DNA from: Oscillospiraceae bacterium
GTDB taxonomy: Bacteria > Bacillota > Clostridia > Oscillospirales > Oscillospiraceae
Reading direction: 5' to 3'
NCBI GenBank assembly: GCA_016293865.1
Contig: JAEDDG010000002.1
Location: 1-64,000 of the forward strand
DNA: 64,000 nucleotides
Each line of letters begins with the position of its first letter. Position 1 is the stretch's first letter. The notes beneath the pieces were generated by a model. The model did not search any database. It saw only the letters and a program-made list of their open reading frames with translations, and was not told the origin of the DNA. The position numbers and the translations under genes were made by a program. Of this stretch, positions 33,969-41,887 are shown piece by piece.

Positions 33969-34421
33969 ATGGATAACTATTCCTATATCACTTTAAGACA
34001 ACGCCCGGAATTAAAAGACCAAGCAGCCGGGTGGTTCCACAGCAAGTGGAGAGTTCCGAAACAGGCCTATCTGGAATGTATGGAAGCTTATCTTGCCGGA
34101 AAAACAGAATACGGCTGGTATCTTTGTATGGATGGCGACAAAATTGTCGGCGGAATGGGCGTAATCGAAAACGACTTTCATGATCGGAAAGACCTCACAC
34201 CGAATATCTGCGCTGTATACACTGAAAAAGACTGCCGCTGTAAGGGAATTGCCGGCCATTTGCTGAATATGACCGTAGCAGATTTGAAATCCAGGGGGAT
34301 AACGCCTGTCTATCTGCTTACAGATCACACAGGTTTTTATGAGAAATACGGATGGGAGTTTTTGTGTATGGTACAGGGAGATGGCGAACCGGATATGTCC
34401 AGAATGTATATCCATCGCTGA
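33969..34421 (+). CDS. GNAT family N-acetyltransferase
   Basis: 150 aa. A compact GNAT domain: VGGMGVIENDFHD (beta strand), ICAVYTEKDCRCKGIAGHLL (acetyl-CoA loop RxxGIA form) and TDHTGFYEKYGWEFL at the C-terminus. The substrate is unknown. The gene is more AT-rich than most of the window and lies at the start of an accessory stretch. GAAGGGTGG precedes the ATG. Confidence 0.85.
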   Translation: MDNYSYITLRQRPELKDQAAGWFHSKWRVPKQAYLECMEAYLAGKTEYGWYLCMDGDKIVGGMGVIENDFHDRKDLTPNICAVYTEKDCRCKGIAGHLLNMTVADLKSRGITPVYLLTDHTGFYEKYGWEFLCMVQGDGEPDMSRMYIHR

Positions 34422-34430
34422 ATTTCAGTT

Positions 34431-34460
34431 TTGTTCACTATTAATATGCGATGTTATAAT
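34431..34460 (+). promoter_or_regulatory. Promoter ahead of attenuator
   Basis: TTGTTC (34431-34436), 18-bp spacer, TATAAT (34455-34460), placed after the GNAT stop and before the long hairpin at 34508. Confidence 0.6.
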
Positions 34461-34507
34461 AGATACATCAGGTTTCCTGAAGCTGTCTGAAAACCGAATC
34501 GTTTATA

Positions 34508-34561
34508 ACGAGCAGTGTTCTCACGTAAATCCGGATTTTCGTGAAAATGCTGCTCGTTTTT
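34508..34561 (+). terminator. Attenuator-like terminator in leader of Cys-rich gene
   Basis: An 18-bp imperfect stem (34508-34525 with 34540-34557, ends ACGAGCAG/CTGCTCGT) and a TTTTTG tract. It lies between a good promoter (34431-34460) and the ribosome site of the next gene, so read-through must be controlled. Confidence 0.65.
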
Positions 34562-34581
34562 GCTTTGAAAGGACTGAAAAA

Positions 34582-34950
34582 ATGAAAGAGAATATGAAGA
34601 AGTGCCCCATTTGTCCGCGTGGATGCGAATTGACTGCGCCGCATTGCAGACGCGGGGAGGACTATGCAAAAACAGGAAAGATGACTGAAAATGGCGTGGA
34701 CGTCCCTCGTTCCGGGAGACTGCAGTTTGAACACAGAAATCAGCAGCTTGTGATGAAATATCTGCATCACGCGGCCGGTATTGCTGGCCGCGGCGGTTTT
34801 ACCCAGGAAATGACAGGGGAGTTGTTTTCCGTTTTTACAGAAGAGGAAACCGATGTGCTGGCTGCACTGCTGCAGAAGCTGTCAGGCCACTGGATGAACA
34901 TCGTTCCGGAGAAACCCGTACATCCCGGCAGCCGTCATTGTCGCCACTGA
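34582..34950 (+). CDS. Small Cys-rich N-terminal protein next to MATE pump
   Basis: 122 aa. The N-terminus CPICPRGCELTAPHCRRGEDY is a putative metal-binding knuckle seen in clostridial MarR-like regulators of multidrug genes. The end LFSVFTEEETDVLAALLQKL resembles the C-terminal dimer helix of MarR proteins. The central winged helix is reduced or absent, so this may be a shortened regulator; I cannot assign a function. AAAGGA precedes the ATG at 34582. The MATE gene follows after 54 bases. Confidence 0.55.
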   Translation: MKENMKKCPICPRGCELTAPHCRRGEDYAKTGKMTENGVDVPRSGRLQFEHRNQQLVMKYLHHAAGIAGRGGFTQEMTGELFSVFTEEETDVLAALLQKLSGHWMNIVPEKPVHPGSRHCRH

Positions 34951-35004
34951 AACACTGTGCAGGCGGGGAGAGACGTCTTTCTGTAGCACATTTGGGAGGA
35001 TAAT

Positions 35005-36378
35005 ATGCAGCAGGATAATAAACTGGAAGTCATGCCGATTCCGAAACTGATATGGAATGTGGCATTTCCTTTGATGATTTCGATGCTTGTGCAGTCACTT
35101 TACAATATTGTGGACGGCATATTTGTTGCAAGAATAAATGAAGATGCGTTGACTGCCACATCGCTTGCATACCCTGTTCAGATGCTCATGATTGCCGTAT
35201 CTGTCGGCACGGGTGTCGGCGTGAATGCTTTGCTTTCAAGAACACTTGGACAAAAAGACCGCAGTCGGGTGAAACTTGCGGCAATCAATGGTTTGTTTGC
35301 CGCTTTTGTATGCTGCATGCCGTTTGTCCTTCTGGGTCTCTGCGCCGTTAAACCGTTTCTTTCTCTGTATACAGCCGATCCCGCAGTTTTCGAAAACGCC
35401 GCTTCTTATCTGAAAATCTGTATGGTGTTCAGCATGGGCATCTTTATCGCGGCAACCGGGGAGCGCTGCCTGCAGGCCTCAGGGAAAACCTGGCTGAGTA
35501 TGATCGCGCAGACGGCAGGCGCGCTGTGCAACATCATTCTTGATCCTGTCCTGATTTTCGGATATTTCGGGCTGCCGGCTATGGGCGTTAAAGGTGCGGC
35601 AATAGCGACTGTTATCGGCCAATGGCTCGCAGCCATTACTTCGCTGATACTGAATAAAAAACTGAACCAATCCGTACCGGTTTCTTTCAAAAATTTCAGA
35701 ATTGACGGCGGGATATTGCGAGAGATATATAAAGTCGGCCTGCCGACAATGGTGATGCAGGCCTGCGGCAGCATAATGGTGCTGGCTATGAATAAACTGC
35801 TCTATTCTTTCTCATCGACTGCTGTTGCGTTCTTCGGTGCTTACTACAAATTGCAGACCTTTCTCTATATGCCGCTGAACGGTCTCGCGCAAAGCCTGAT
35901 TCCGGTTGTTGGCTTCAGCTTCGGAGCAAAAAATATTGGAAGAATCAGGCAGGCGTATACGGTTACTGTCCGCAGTGCAGCTGTCATCATGTTGTTTGGC
36001 GCCGCAGTTTTCTGCATCATTCCGAAAACGCTTCTCGGCTTTTTCAGCGCAGGAGATGCAATGCTCGGCATCGGCGTTTCTGCGCTGCGCATAATATCCA
36101 TATCCTTCGTTTTCACAGGTGTGACAGTAGTGACCGGGTATTATTTTTCAGGACTCGGCAACGGTCTTATCAATATGTTTTCCACTTTGCTGAGACAGCT
36201 GATTATTCTGCTTCCGACCGCTTATCTTCTGACTGCGCATTTTGGCATAAACGCAGCATGGTACGCCTTTCCAATTGCCGAAATCCTGGCGTGTGCTTTT
36301 GCCATGTGCGTATATAAGCATAAAACTTCATGCGCAGTATTGCGCACCACAATCATGGGCAAAGGCCAGAGCGCATAA
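35005..36378 (+). CDS. MATE family efflux transporter
   Basis: 457 aa with about twelve membrane segments in two halves. The start PIPKLIWNVAFPLMISMLVQ followed by YNIVDGIFVARIN is typical of MATE proteins, as is the GLPAMGVKGAAIATVIGQW segment. It exports cationic drugs or metabolites by sodium or proton exchange. It probably shares a transcript and the attenuator with the Cys-rich gene before it. GGGAGGATA precedes the start. Confidence 0.93.
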   Translation: MQQDNKLEVMPIPKLIWNVAFPLMISMLVQSLYNIVDGIFVARINEDALTATSLAYPVQMLMIAVSVGTGVGVNALLSRTLGQKDRSRVKLAAINGLFAAFVCCMPFVLLGLCAVKPFLSLYTADPAVFENAASYLKICMVFSMGIFIAATGERCLQASGKTWLSMIAQTAGALCNIILDPVLIFGYFGLPAMGVKGAAIATVIGQWLAAITSLILNKKLNQSVPVSFKNFRIDGGILREIYKVGLPTMVMQACGSIMVLAMNKLLYSFSSTAVAFFGAYYKLQTFLYMPLNGLAQSLIPVVGFSFGAKNIGRIRQAYTVTVRSAAVIMLFGAAVFCIIPKTLLGFFSAGDAMLGIGVSALRIISISFVFTGVTVVTGYYFSGLGNGLINMFSTLLRQLIILLPTAYLLTAHFGINAAWYAFPIAEILACAFAMCVYKHKTSCAVLRTTIMGKGQSA

Positions 36379-36434
36379 AGTTTTTGCGCATCATTTTCGG
36401 TTGCCCAAAAGGGGCGAGAAAGTGGCGCATCTTG

Positions 36435-36460
36435 TTTTGCTATGCTTTTGCATAGCAAAA
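36435..36460. terminator. A/T-rich hairpin after MATE gene
   Basis: An 11-bp perfect stem TTTTGCTATGC/GCATAGCAAAA (36435-36445 with 36450-36460). No long T tract follows on the plus strand, so its terminator role is uncertain. The rest of 36379-36672 shows no gene. Confidence 0.45.
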
Positions 36461-36672
36461 ATCTGCCTGATCAGGACATCTTCACATGCAGAACCGGGAA
36501 AGGCTCTGGGAACATATGCGCATGCCGGAATGCTTCGAACCAAACCGCGCGGACATGCACAGAAGAGCAAAGCTGCCATATCCTTCCGGTGCAGATGCTG
36601 TTGCCTGCATGCATATTCGCAGTGTACAGCGGAAAACTATGCGTATATTCTGAAAAACAGGAGGAGTTTGCA

Positions 36673-36846
36673 ATGACCACAAAAGAACTGCTGTACGTCG
36701 AAGACGCGCTTGGCCATGAAAAGTATTTTCAGACAAAATGCAACGAGGCTGCCGGTCAGCTTCAGGACGCAGAGCTGAAGGCATGTGTTGAGCAGATGGC
36801 GCAGAAGCACCAGCAGATTTTTCAGAGTTTTTACAACTTGCTGTAA
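36673..36846 (+). CDS. Small CotF-associated coat-type protein
   Basis: 57 aa, all helical: MTTKELLYVEDALGHEKYFQ, then acidic/glutamine-rich helices ending QQIFQSFYNLL. It resembles the N-terminal half of CotF-like ferritin-fold spore coat proteins and is found beside the longer partner. It is probably deposited in the spore coat (inference). GGAGTTTGCA gives the start at 36673. The next gene begins 15 bases later. Confidence 0.72.
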   Translation: MTTKELLYVEDALGHEKYFQTKCNEAAGQLQDAELKACVEQMAQKHQQIFQSFYNLL

Positions 36847-36861
36847 GGAGTGTGCAGAGAG

Positions 36862-37107
36862 ATGGACGACAAGAACGTGATGGAAAACATTCTGTTGCTG
36901 GAAAAGGGCGTTTGTGATCTGTTTATGCATGGGACAATGGAATCTCCCACTGCAAATGTGCATCAGACGTTCAGTACCGCTCTGAATGATGCATTGTGCA
37001 TGCAGGATACGATTTATGACAAAATGGCAGCCAAGGGTTGGTATCCGACAGAACAGGCAGAGCGCACGAAGGTGAACACTGTAAAGCAGAAATTCAGCGC
37101 GCAGTAA
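36862..37107 (+). CDS. CotF family spore coat protein
   Basis: 81 aa. The motif ENILLLEKGVCDLFMHGTME, followed by NVHQTFSTALNDALCMQDTIYDKM and GWYPTEQ, is the Coat F domain. It belongs to the spore coat or a related sporulation structure. The start at 36862 follows AAGGAGTGTGC; an upstream in-frame start lacks good spacing. It forms a pair with the 57-aa gene and is closed by a terminator. Confidence 0.85.
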   Translation: MDDKNVMENILLLEKGVCDLFMHGTMESPTANVHQTFSTALNDALCMQDTIYDKMAAKGWYPTEQAERTKVNTVKQKFSAQ

Positions 37108-37149
37108 ATCCGGCGCCGCTGCGCCGCGGGACGCAGGGGGCAAAGAATA

Positions 37150-37182
37150 AAAACGCAGAGCGGCAGCGCTCTGCGTTTTTTA
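37150..37182 (+). terminator. Terminator after CotF pair
   Basis: Stem AACGCAGAGCG/GCGCTCTGCGTT core with flanking A and T runs (about 37151-37179), then TTTTTT. Confidence 0.85.
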
Positions 37183-37269
37183 ATGGAAAGGAGTCAAAAG
37201 AATGCAGGTCTCGCCGGACCGGCAGAGGCCGCAGAATTGGAACAGATGCGGATGCGTGCCGTGGAGTTT

Positions 37270-38085
37270 TCACTCCTTGTTCGAATTTTTGCGATGCCTG
37301 GTGAGATCAAGCAGCTGATTGCCTTTCAAATGCAGAAAATGTGCGTTGGCAGACAAAAAACGCCGCAGCTGCCGCTTGTGATGGCAAAGCTTTTCCGTGC
37401 AGACGGCGCATGACAGACTGCGGTTCGTTGCCTCGGAAAAACGCTCCGGATGGGTTTTGACCATGATTTCCCATTTGACCAGCAGAATAAGCGCAATGAC
37501 AAAAAGGCTCTGCGCATAGAATTTTCTGACAAAAATCAGCGGAGTAAACATCATCGCGTAGTCCCAGTTATAGATTCTGCAGCTGGTGCAGCATTTGTTT
37601 TTCATAAACCACGTCTGAAACGGACAGAAAAACAGGATGCAGATCATGTCGCAGACAGAATACGCCAGGCTGATCAGAAGGAGAATACCCTGGTCAATGA
37701 TATGCATGAAGTACAGCGCGGCAATTGCGGCATTCAGGAGAATCCACGCAGCAGCCACGCTCCATGTGGCGCCGGAAGACTGCAGGACCGGTTCAGCAGC
37801 ACCTGTGGCCTGATAATTGCAGGCAAATTGCTTCTGGCAGCCCATGCTTTCAATTTTTGACGGAAAAAAGCGGAAGATCATTTCCGTCAAAAAAATCAGC
37901 CAGATCAATGTCAGAAAGACAGGCTGACGTTCAAAGTTATCAAACAGTTCATCGGTATTCCTGCTGCAGTTGACAAGATAGAGAACGGCAGCTGTCAGAA
38001 ACAGCGCCGAACGGTAAACAAGCTTAAAGTAATGCAGAGCGGAGGTGCGGGAAATCCTGCGGTGAGCGGGTGATTGCCGGGCCAT
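37270..38085 (-). CDS. Multi-pass membrane protein, unknown function
   Basis: 271 aa from 38085. About six hydrophobic segments, e.g. ALFLTAAVLYLVN, LIWLIFLTEMIF, AAWILLNAAIAAL and SLFVIALILLV. A soluble loop carries paired cysteines in NKCCTSCRIYNWDYAM, and the C-terminal tail has CAVCTEKLCHHK. I recall this CCTSCRIYNWDY pattern from clostridial uncharacterised membrane proteins. AAAGGA lies 14 bases before this start, longer than usual; an earlier ATG at 38139 is possible. A minus-strand TATAAT lies at about 38138-38143. Confidence 0.65.
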   Translation of the reverse strand: MARQSPAHRRISRTSALHYFKLVYRSALFLTAAVLYLVNCSRNTDELFDNFERQPVFLTLIWLIFLTEMIFRFFPSKIESMGCQKQFACNYQATGAAEPVLQSSGATWSVAAAWILLNAAIAALYFMHIIDQGILLLISLAYSVCDMICILFFCPFQTWFMKNKCCTSCRIYNWDYAMMFTPLIFVRKFYAQSLFVIALILLVKWEIMVKTHPERFSEATNRSLSCAVCTEKLCHHKRQLRRFLSANAHFLHLKGNQLLDLTRHRKNSNKE

Positions 38086-38326
38086 GAGCGGAAGAACAGT
38101 CCTTTCATTGTGATGTTGTAAACGCATACAATTATACACCCTGTTTGCAATAATCCAAGAAGAAATAATCTGAAAAATTCTTTGTCAGGATATGCTGCTG
38201 CAGATAGAAGATTTTAACGCCAGCACCAGCAGGATAATAAATTGTCACTGTGCCAGCGGGAGATTTTCCGCGCCGAACGGACATATTACATATGGTCTTC
38301 GAAAAACAGCATTGGCGGTGGAGATT

Positions 38327-39421
38327 ATGGGTGTAAAAACAAATAAAGGAGCGGTTTCAGGCAAGTGCGGTAAAAAGCGGCAGATCAGACAGATGTGCAG
38401 GAAAGCCGCAGTGCTCGCACTTGTGATTACAGCGGCGCTGCCGGCCGGAAATGCATATGCTGCGCAGGAGCAAATGCTTGTTCCGGTGGGGAGAACAGTC
38501 GGAATTTCAGCCGATATTGACGGCGCAGTGGTGATCAATACCGGAAAAACAAAGGAAATTCAGGAAAGTCCCGCACAGGACTGCGGAATACGGGCGGGAG
38601 ACATTATTGTCGGGATCGGCGACATGCAGATCTGCTGCGCACAGGATGTAAAGACAGCTGTCAACAAATGCGGGGGACAGCCGGTGACTGTGCGGCTGAT
38701 CCGCGGCTGTGCACAGCAGGAGCTTGTCGTGACGCCGACACTCTCAGAGAGCGGTGGTTATGAGATCGGCGTCTGGCTGCGGGACTCCATTTACGGACTT
38801 GGCACGGTCACCTTCATGTCGCCGGAAACAGGGCTGTTCTGCGCGCTGGGACATGCAATTACTGATGCGGACACGGGCGTGCTAGTTCCGTTGGAAGGCG
38901 GACAGATTCTGCCGGCACAGATTACGGGCATTGTCCGCGGACAGTGCGGCACGCCTGGCCAGCTGCAGGGGAGTTTCGGCGACGGCGCGCCGCTGGGAAG
39001 CTTTTCAAACAATACTGTATTCGGCATTTCCGGACATATGGGGGAGGCTTCGGATGCTGAACCGGTCGCAGTTGAAACTGATCTGGGAAATGTGACTGTC
39101 GGCGCGGCTGTGATCATGACGGACGCTGCCGGAAACGGTCCGGAGGAGTATGCGGTTGAAATATCACGCGTCTATGCGGGCGGCGGAAGCGGACGTGAAC
39201 TGATGATTACGGTGACGGATGAACGGCTGCTGGAACTGACTGGCGGGATTGTGCAGGGAATGAGCGGAAGTCCGATCCTCCAGAACGGTAAGCTGGTGGG
39301 CGCAGTCACACATGTTCTGGTGAATAATCCTGCAAAGGGCTACGGTGTTTTTGTACAGAGCATGCTCAGCGCTGCGGGCGTCAGCGAGACAGCGGCAGCG
39401 GCAGAGGGAATTGCCGCATAG
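38327..39421 (+). CDS. spoIVB: SpoIVB peptidase
   Basis: 364 aa. An N-terminal membrane signal (about residues 24-45) is followed by a PDZ domain (CGIRAGDIIVGIGDMQICC) and an S55 serine peptidase domain. The catalytic His lies in FCALGHAITD and the Ser in GIVQGMSGSPI. In the forespore it crosses to the intermembrane space and triggers pro-sigma-K processing through SpoIVFA (family knowledge). Start at 38327 with GGTGGAG. It sits before spo0A as in other spore formers. Confidence 0.95.
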   Translation: MGVKTNKGAVSGKCGKKRQIRQMCRKAAVLALVITAALPAGNAYAAQEQMLVPVGRTVGISADIDGAVVINTGKTKEIQESPAQDCGIRAGDIIVGIGDMQICCAQDVKTAVNKCGGQPVTVRLIRGCAQQELVVTPTLSESGGYEIGVWLRDSIYGLGTVTFMSPETGLFCALGHAITDADTGVLVPLEGGQILPAQITGIVRGQCGTPGQLQGSFGDGAPLGSFSNNTVFGISGHMGEASDAEPVAVETDLGNVTVGAAVIMTDAAGNGPEEYAVEISRVYAGGGSGRELMITVTDERLLELTGGIVQGMSGSPILQNGKLVGAVTHVLVNNPAKGYGVFVQSMLSAAGVSETAAAAEGIAA

Positions 39422-39427
39422 GTTTCT

Positions 39428-39474
39428 GGTGTGCCGGCCTGGCTGCGGAAGCGTCCGCGGCCAGGCCGGCACAC
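39428..39474. other. Long GC-rich inverted repeat after spoIVB
   Basis: Arms of 21 bases (39428-39448 with 39454-39474, arms starting GTGTGCCGGCCTGGC) pair with one wobble around a short loop. No T tract follows on either strand. It may be a rho-like or weak terminator, or a structural element. Confidence 0.55.
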
Positions 39475-39674
39475 GGCGTACATGCCCGGATTGCGCGGCT
39501 GAGACGATATGTGTACGGATCCCCGAGCGGCGAAAGACTGCGTTTCATTATGTGATCTTAAGATGCTGTTCAGATTGCGTTCAGATGATTCACCTGCTTT
39601 TTTATACGATCTTAACATTATGTGCAGATGTTATGAATACCAATTTTACGGAGAATAAATATTTTGACACAAAT

Positions 39675-39692
39675 GCGTCGAATGATGTCGAA
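39675..39692 (+). promoter_or_regulatory. Two tandem 0A-box-like sites upstream of spo0A
   Basis: GTCGAA occurs at 39677-39682 (in GCGTCGAA) and 39687-39692 (in TGTCGAA), exactly ten bases apart, the spacing of paired Spo0A sites. TGTCGAA is the known 0A-box core. They suggest autoregulation. The 434-base gap 39422-39855 otherwise holds the hairpin above and the promoter below, and is markedly AT-rich from about 39600. Confidence 0.6.
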
Positions 39693-39760
39693 AAATGTAA
39701 AAAAATTATATATTTCAGTAATAAATGCCGAAACTTTTTTATTTTAAATTAAAAAAATTA

Positions 39761-39789
39761 TTGCAAATGACGACAGTATGTGTTAAATT
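39761..39789 (+). promoter_or_regulatory. Candidate vegetative promoter of spo0A
   Basis: TTGCAA (39761-39766), 17-bp spacer, TAAATT (39784-39789), about 70 bases before the start. Confidence 0.5.
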
Positions 39790-39855
39790 AAATACTGTCA
39801 TAAGCGGTTAAAAAGAGATATCTGGCCGTGATAAATCTATTACGGAGGAGATTCG

Positions 39856-40653
39856 ATGGAAAACACGATCAGGGTCATCATTGCTGACCCCAACGAGGAG
39901 TATCGGCTGCTTTTGGCAGATGCTCTGAACGCGGAAGGAGATATCAGCGTTTGCGGCAGCGTCGGCGACGGGCAGAAAGCTCTGGAGCTGATCAGGGAGC
40001 AACACCCGGACGTCTTATTGACGGAGATAGTGCTCAGCGGAATTGACGGGCTCGGCCTTTTGGAGCGTCTCGGCGAACTGCCGGAAAGCGCAAGGCCGGC
40101 TGCGGTGATTCTCTCCGGTTTTTCCAGTGAGCATGTCCTGGCAACTGCAGCAGCCATGGGCGCGGCGTATTTCGTTCAGAAGCCGTGTGATATTTCCGCA
40201 CTTGCTGTGCGCATCCGCAGCATCGCCGGCAAAACAAAGGCCGCGGCTGCACCATCTGTTCTGCGCATGCAGCCGAAGCAGGAGCAGAGCCTGGAAAGCA
40301 TCGTCACCGAGATTATACATGAAATCGGCATCCCGGCACATATCAAAGGCTACCAGTATCTGCGCGAAGCAATCATCCTGACAATCAACGATATGGATAT
40401 CATCAATGCCGTGACAAAAGTTCTGTATCCCGCAGTCGCAAAGAAATTCGGAACCACACCCAGCCGTGTTGAACGCGCAATCCGTCATGCGATTGAGGTC
40501 GCCTGGGACAGAGGCGACATTGAAACGCTTCAGAAGTATTTCGGTTATACGGTGTCCAACATCAAAGGCAAGCCCACCAACAGCGAGTTTATCGCCATGA
40601 TTGCCGACCGCCTGTACCTGCAGCGCACGCGTGATGCGCAGCACGACATGTGA
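39856..40653 (+). CDS. spo0A: Spo0A sporulation master regulator with altered receiver
   Basis: 265 aa, normal length. The C-terminal DNA-binding domain is fully conserved: IIHEIGIPAHIKGYQYLREA, SRVERAIRHAIEVAW and GKPTNSEFIAMIADRL. The N-terminal receiver is not: where B. subtilis has VLVLDIIMPHLDG with phosphorylated Asp56, this protein has VLLTEIVLSGIDG, so Glu (codon GAG) replaces Asp. The paired acids near the start (ADDN) read ADPN. The Lys in QKPCD is kept. Phosphorylation at the usual site is therefore unlikely, and Glu may mimic the active state (inference). GGAGGAG precedes the ATG. Confidence 0.95.
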   Translation: MENTIRVIIADPNEEYRLLLADALNAEGDISVCGSVGDGQKALELIREQHPDVLLTEIVLSGIDGLGLLERLGELPESARPAAVILSGFSSEHVLATAAAMGAAYFVQKPCDISALAVRIRSIAGKTKAAAAPSVLRMQPKQEQSLESIVTEIIHEIGIPAHIKGYQYLREAIILTINDMDIINAVTKVLYPAVAKKFGTTPSRVERAIRHAIEVAWDRGDIETLQKYFGYTVSNIKGKPTNSEFIAMIADRLYLQRTRDAQHDM

Positions 40654-40701
40654 CCCGGCGTAAAAGCTGTTTGACGGCCTGTGCGTCAGAATTTTGAAGA
40701 G

Positions 40702-40746
40702 AATCCCCGTATTTCACGTTCTGGTTGAGATACGGGGATTTTTTCT
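40702..40746 (+). terminator. Terminator after spo0A
   Basis: An 11-bp stem AATCCCCGTAT/ATACGGGGATT (40702-40712 with 40730-40740), then TTTTTC. Confidence 0.85.
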
Positions 40747-40870
40747 GATCAAACGCTCTTGAATCGGCAATCCGAAGGAATTGACAGAAAAATTAAAATC
40801 AAATAAAATATATAATAATTTGCTTGGCAGATACATATTTTCATTCACTGACCTGGAGGTGGTTTTCCCG

Positions 40871-41887
40871 ATGGATGATGGAAGTCCTGCGGGATATTTA
40901 TCAGTCATCATACTTCTGCTTATGCTGAGCGCGTATTTCTCCGCAACAGAAACAGCATTTGCATCCATTAACCGGATCCGCATGATGAGCTACGCCGATG
41001 ACGGCAACAGAAAGGCTGCCCGCGTGGTATATATCCTGGATCATTTTGACAAAGCGCTGACGTCCCTGCTGATCGGCAACAACATTGTCAATACGGCCTG
41101 CGCCAGTGTGGCGACGCTGATGGCCACAAAACTGTGGGGACAGGGGTCGGTTACTGCTGCTACGCTTCTGACCACGCTGGTTGTGTTCTTTTTTGCAGAA
41201 ATGCTTCCGAAAACATATGCGAAGGAATGCAATGAGCGTTTTGCGATGTCTGTTTCCGGTTCGCTTCTGTTTCTGATGCGTATTTTTACGCCGGTCAGCT
41301 TTGTTTTTTCCAGACTCAGCAATGCGGCAAAGCGTTTGGTTTCCTCCGATGAACAGGAGGAGCCTACTGTTACGGAAGACGAGCTGCATGATATCATTGA
41401 AACCATCGGCGATGCCGGCGAACTGGATGATGATACGACTGAGCTTGTCCAGTCTGCGCTTGAATTCACAGGTACGACTGTCGCTGACGTGGTGACGCCC
41501 TGGAATCAGGTCACGACGCTGAAAAGCACGATGTCGGCGCAGGATGTCATGGAGGTTATCAATGCCGCACACTACTCCCGCCTGCCGGTGATCGATTCCG
41601 CCGGCGAAGTCTGCGGCATACTGCAGATCCGCAGATTTCTGAAGGAGTACCTGCAGAAGGGGGCCGGTGTTCGGCTGACGCGCCTGATGGACCGCGTGTA
41701 CAGGATTCAGGGCGGTATGCCGATTGACGAGGTGCTTGACCATCTCAGTGCAAAAAAAGTGCACATGGCGGTTGTAGCGGCGCCGGACGGCCATACGCTT
41801 GGCATCGTTACCGTTGAGGATATCCTTGAGGAGCTCGTCGGCGAGATATACGACGAAGAGGATAAGGAGGCGCACGCAGATGAGTAA
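40871..41887 (+). CDS. CNNM/CorC-type membrane protein with CBS pair (first copy)
   Basis: 338 aa. The N-terminal DUF21 transmembrane domain has YFSATETAFASINRIRM and LLIGNNIVNTACASVAT. A CBS pair begins near VTEDELHDIIETIGDAGEL and runs to HTLGIVTVEDILEELVGEI. The usual C-terminal CorC/HlyC domain is missing, so this copy is the short type. Proteins of this family move magnesium or sodium (known for CNNM/MpfA). GGAGGTGG precedes the start at 40871. The second copy starts eight bases before its stop. Confidence 0.88.
   Translation: MDDGSPAGYLSVIILLLMLSAYFSATETAFASINRIRMMSYADDGNRKAARVVYILDHFDKALTSLLIGNNIVNTACASVATLMATKLWGQGSVTAATLLTTLVVFFFAEMLPKTYAKECNERFAMSVSGSLLFLMRIFTPVSFVFSRLSNAAKRLVSSDEQEEPTVTEDELHDIIETIGDAGELDDDTTELVQSALEFTGTTVADVVTPWNQVTTLKSTMSAQDVMEVINAAHYSRLPVIDSAGEVCGILQIRRFLKEYLQKGAGVRLTRLMDRVYRIQGGMPIDEVLDHLSAKKVHMAVVAAPDGHTLGIVTVEDILEELVGEIYDEEDKEAHADE

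Noticed and set aside
36379..36672. A gene starting at about 36442 and running into the coat gene
   Set aside because: The upstream part has no ribosome site and no homology; the GGAG site and coat-like sequence start at 36673.
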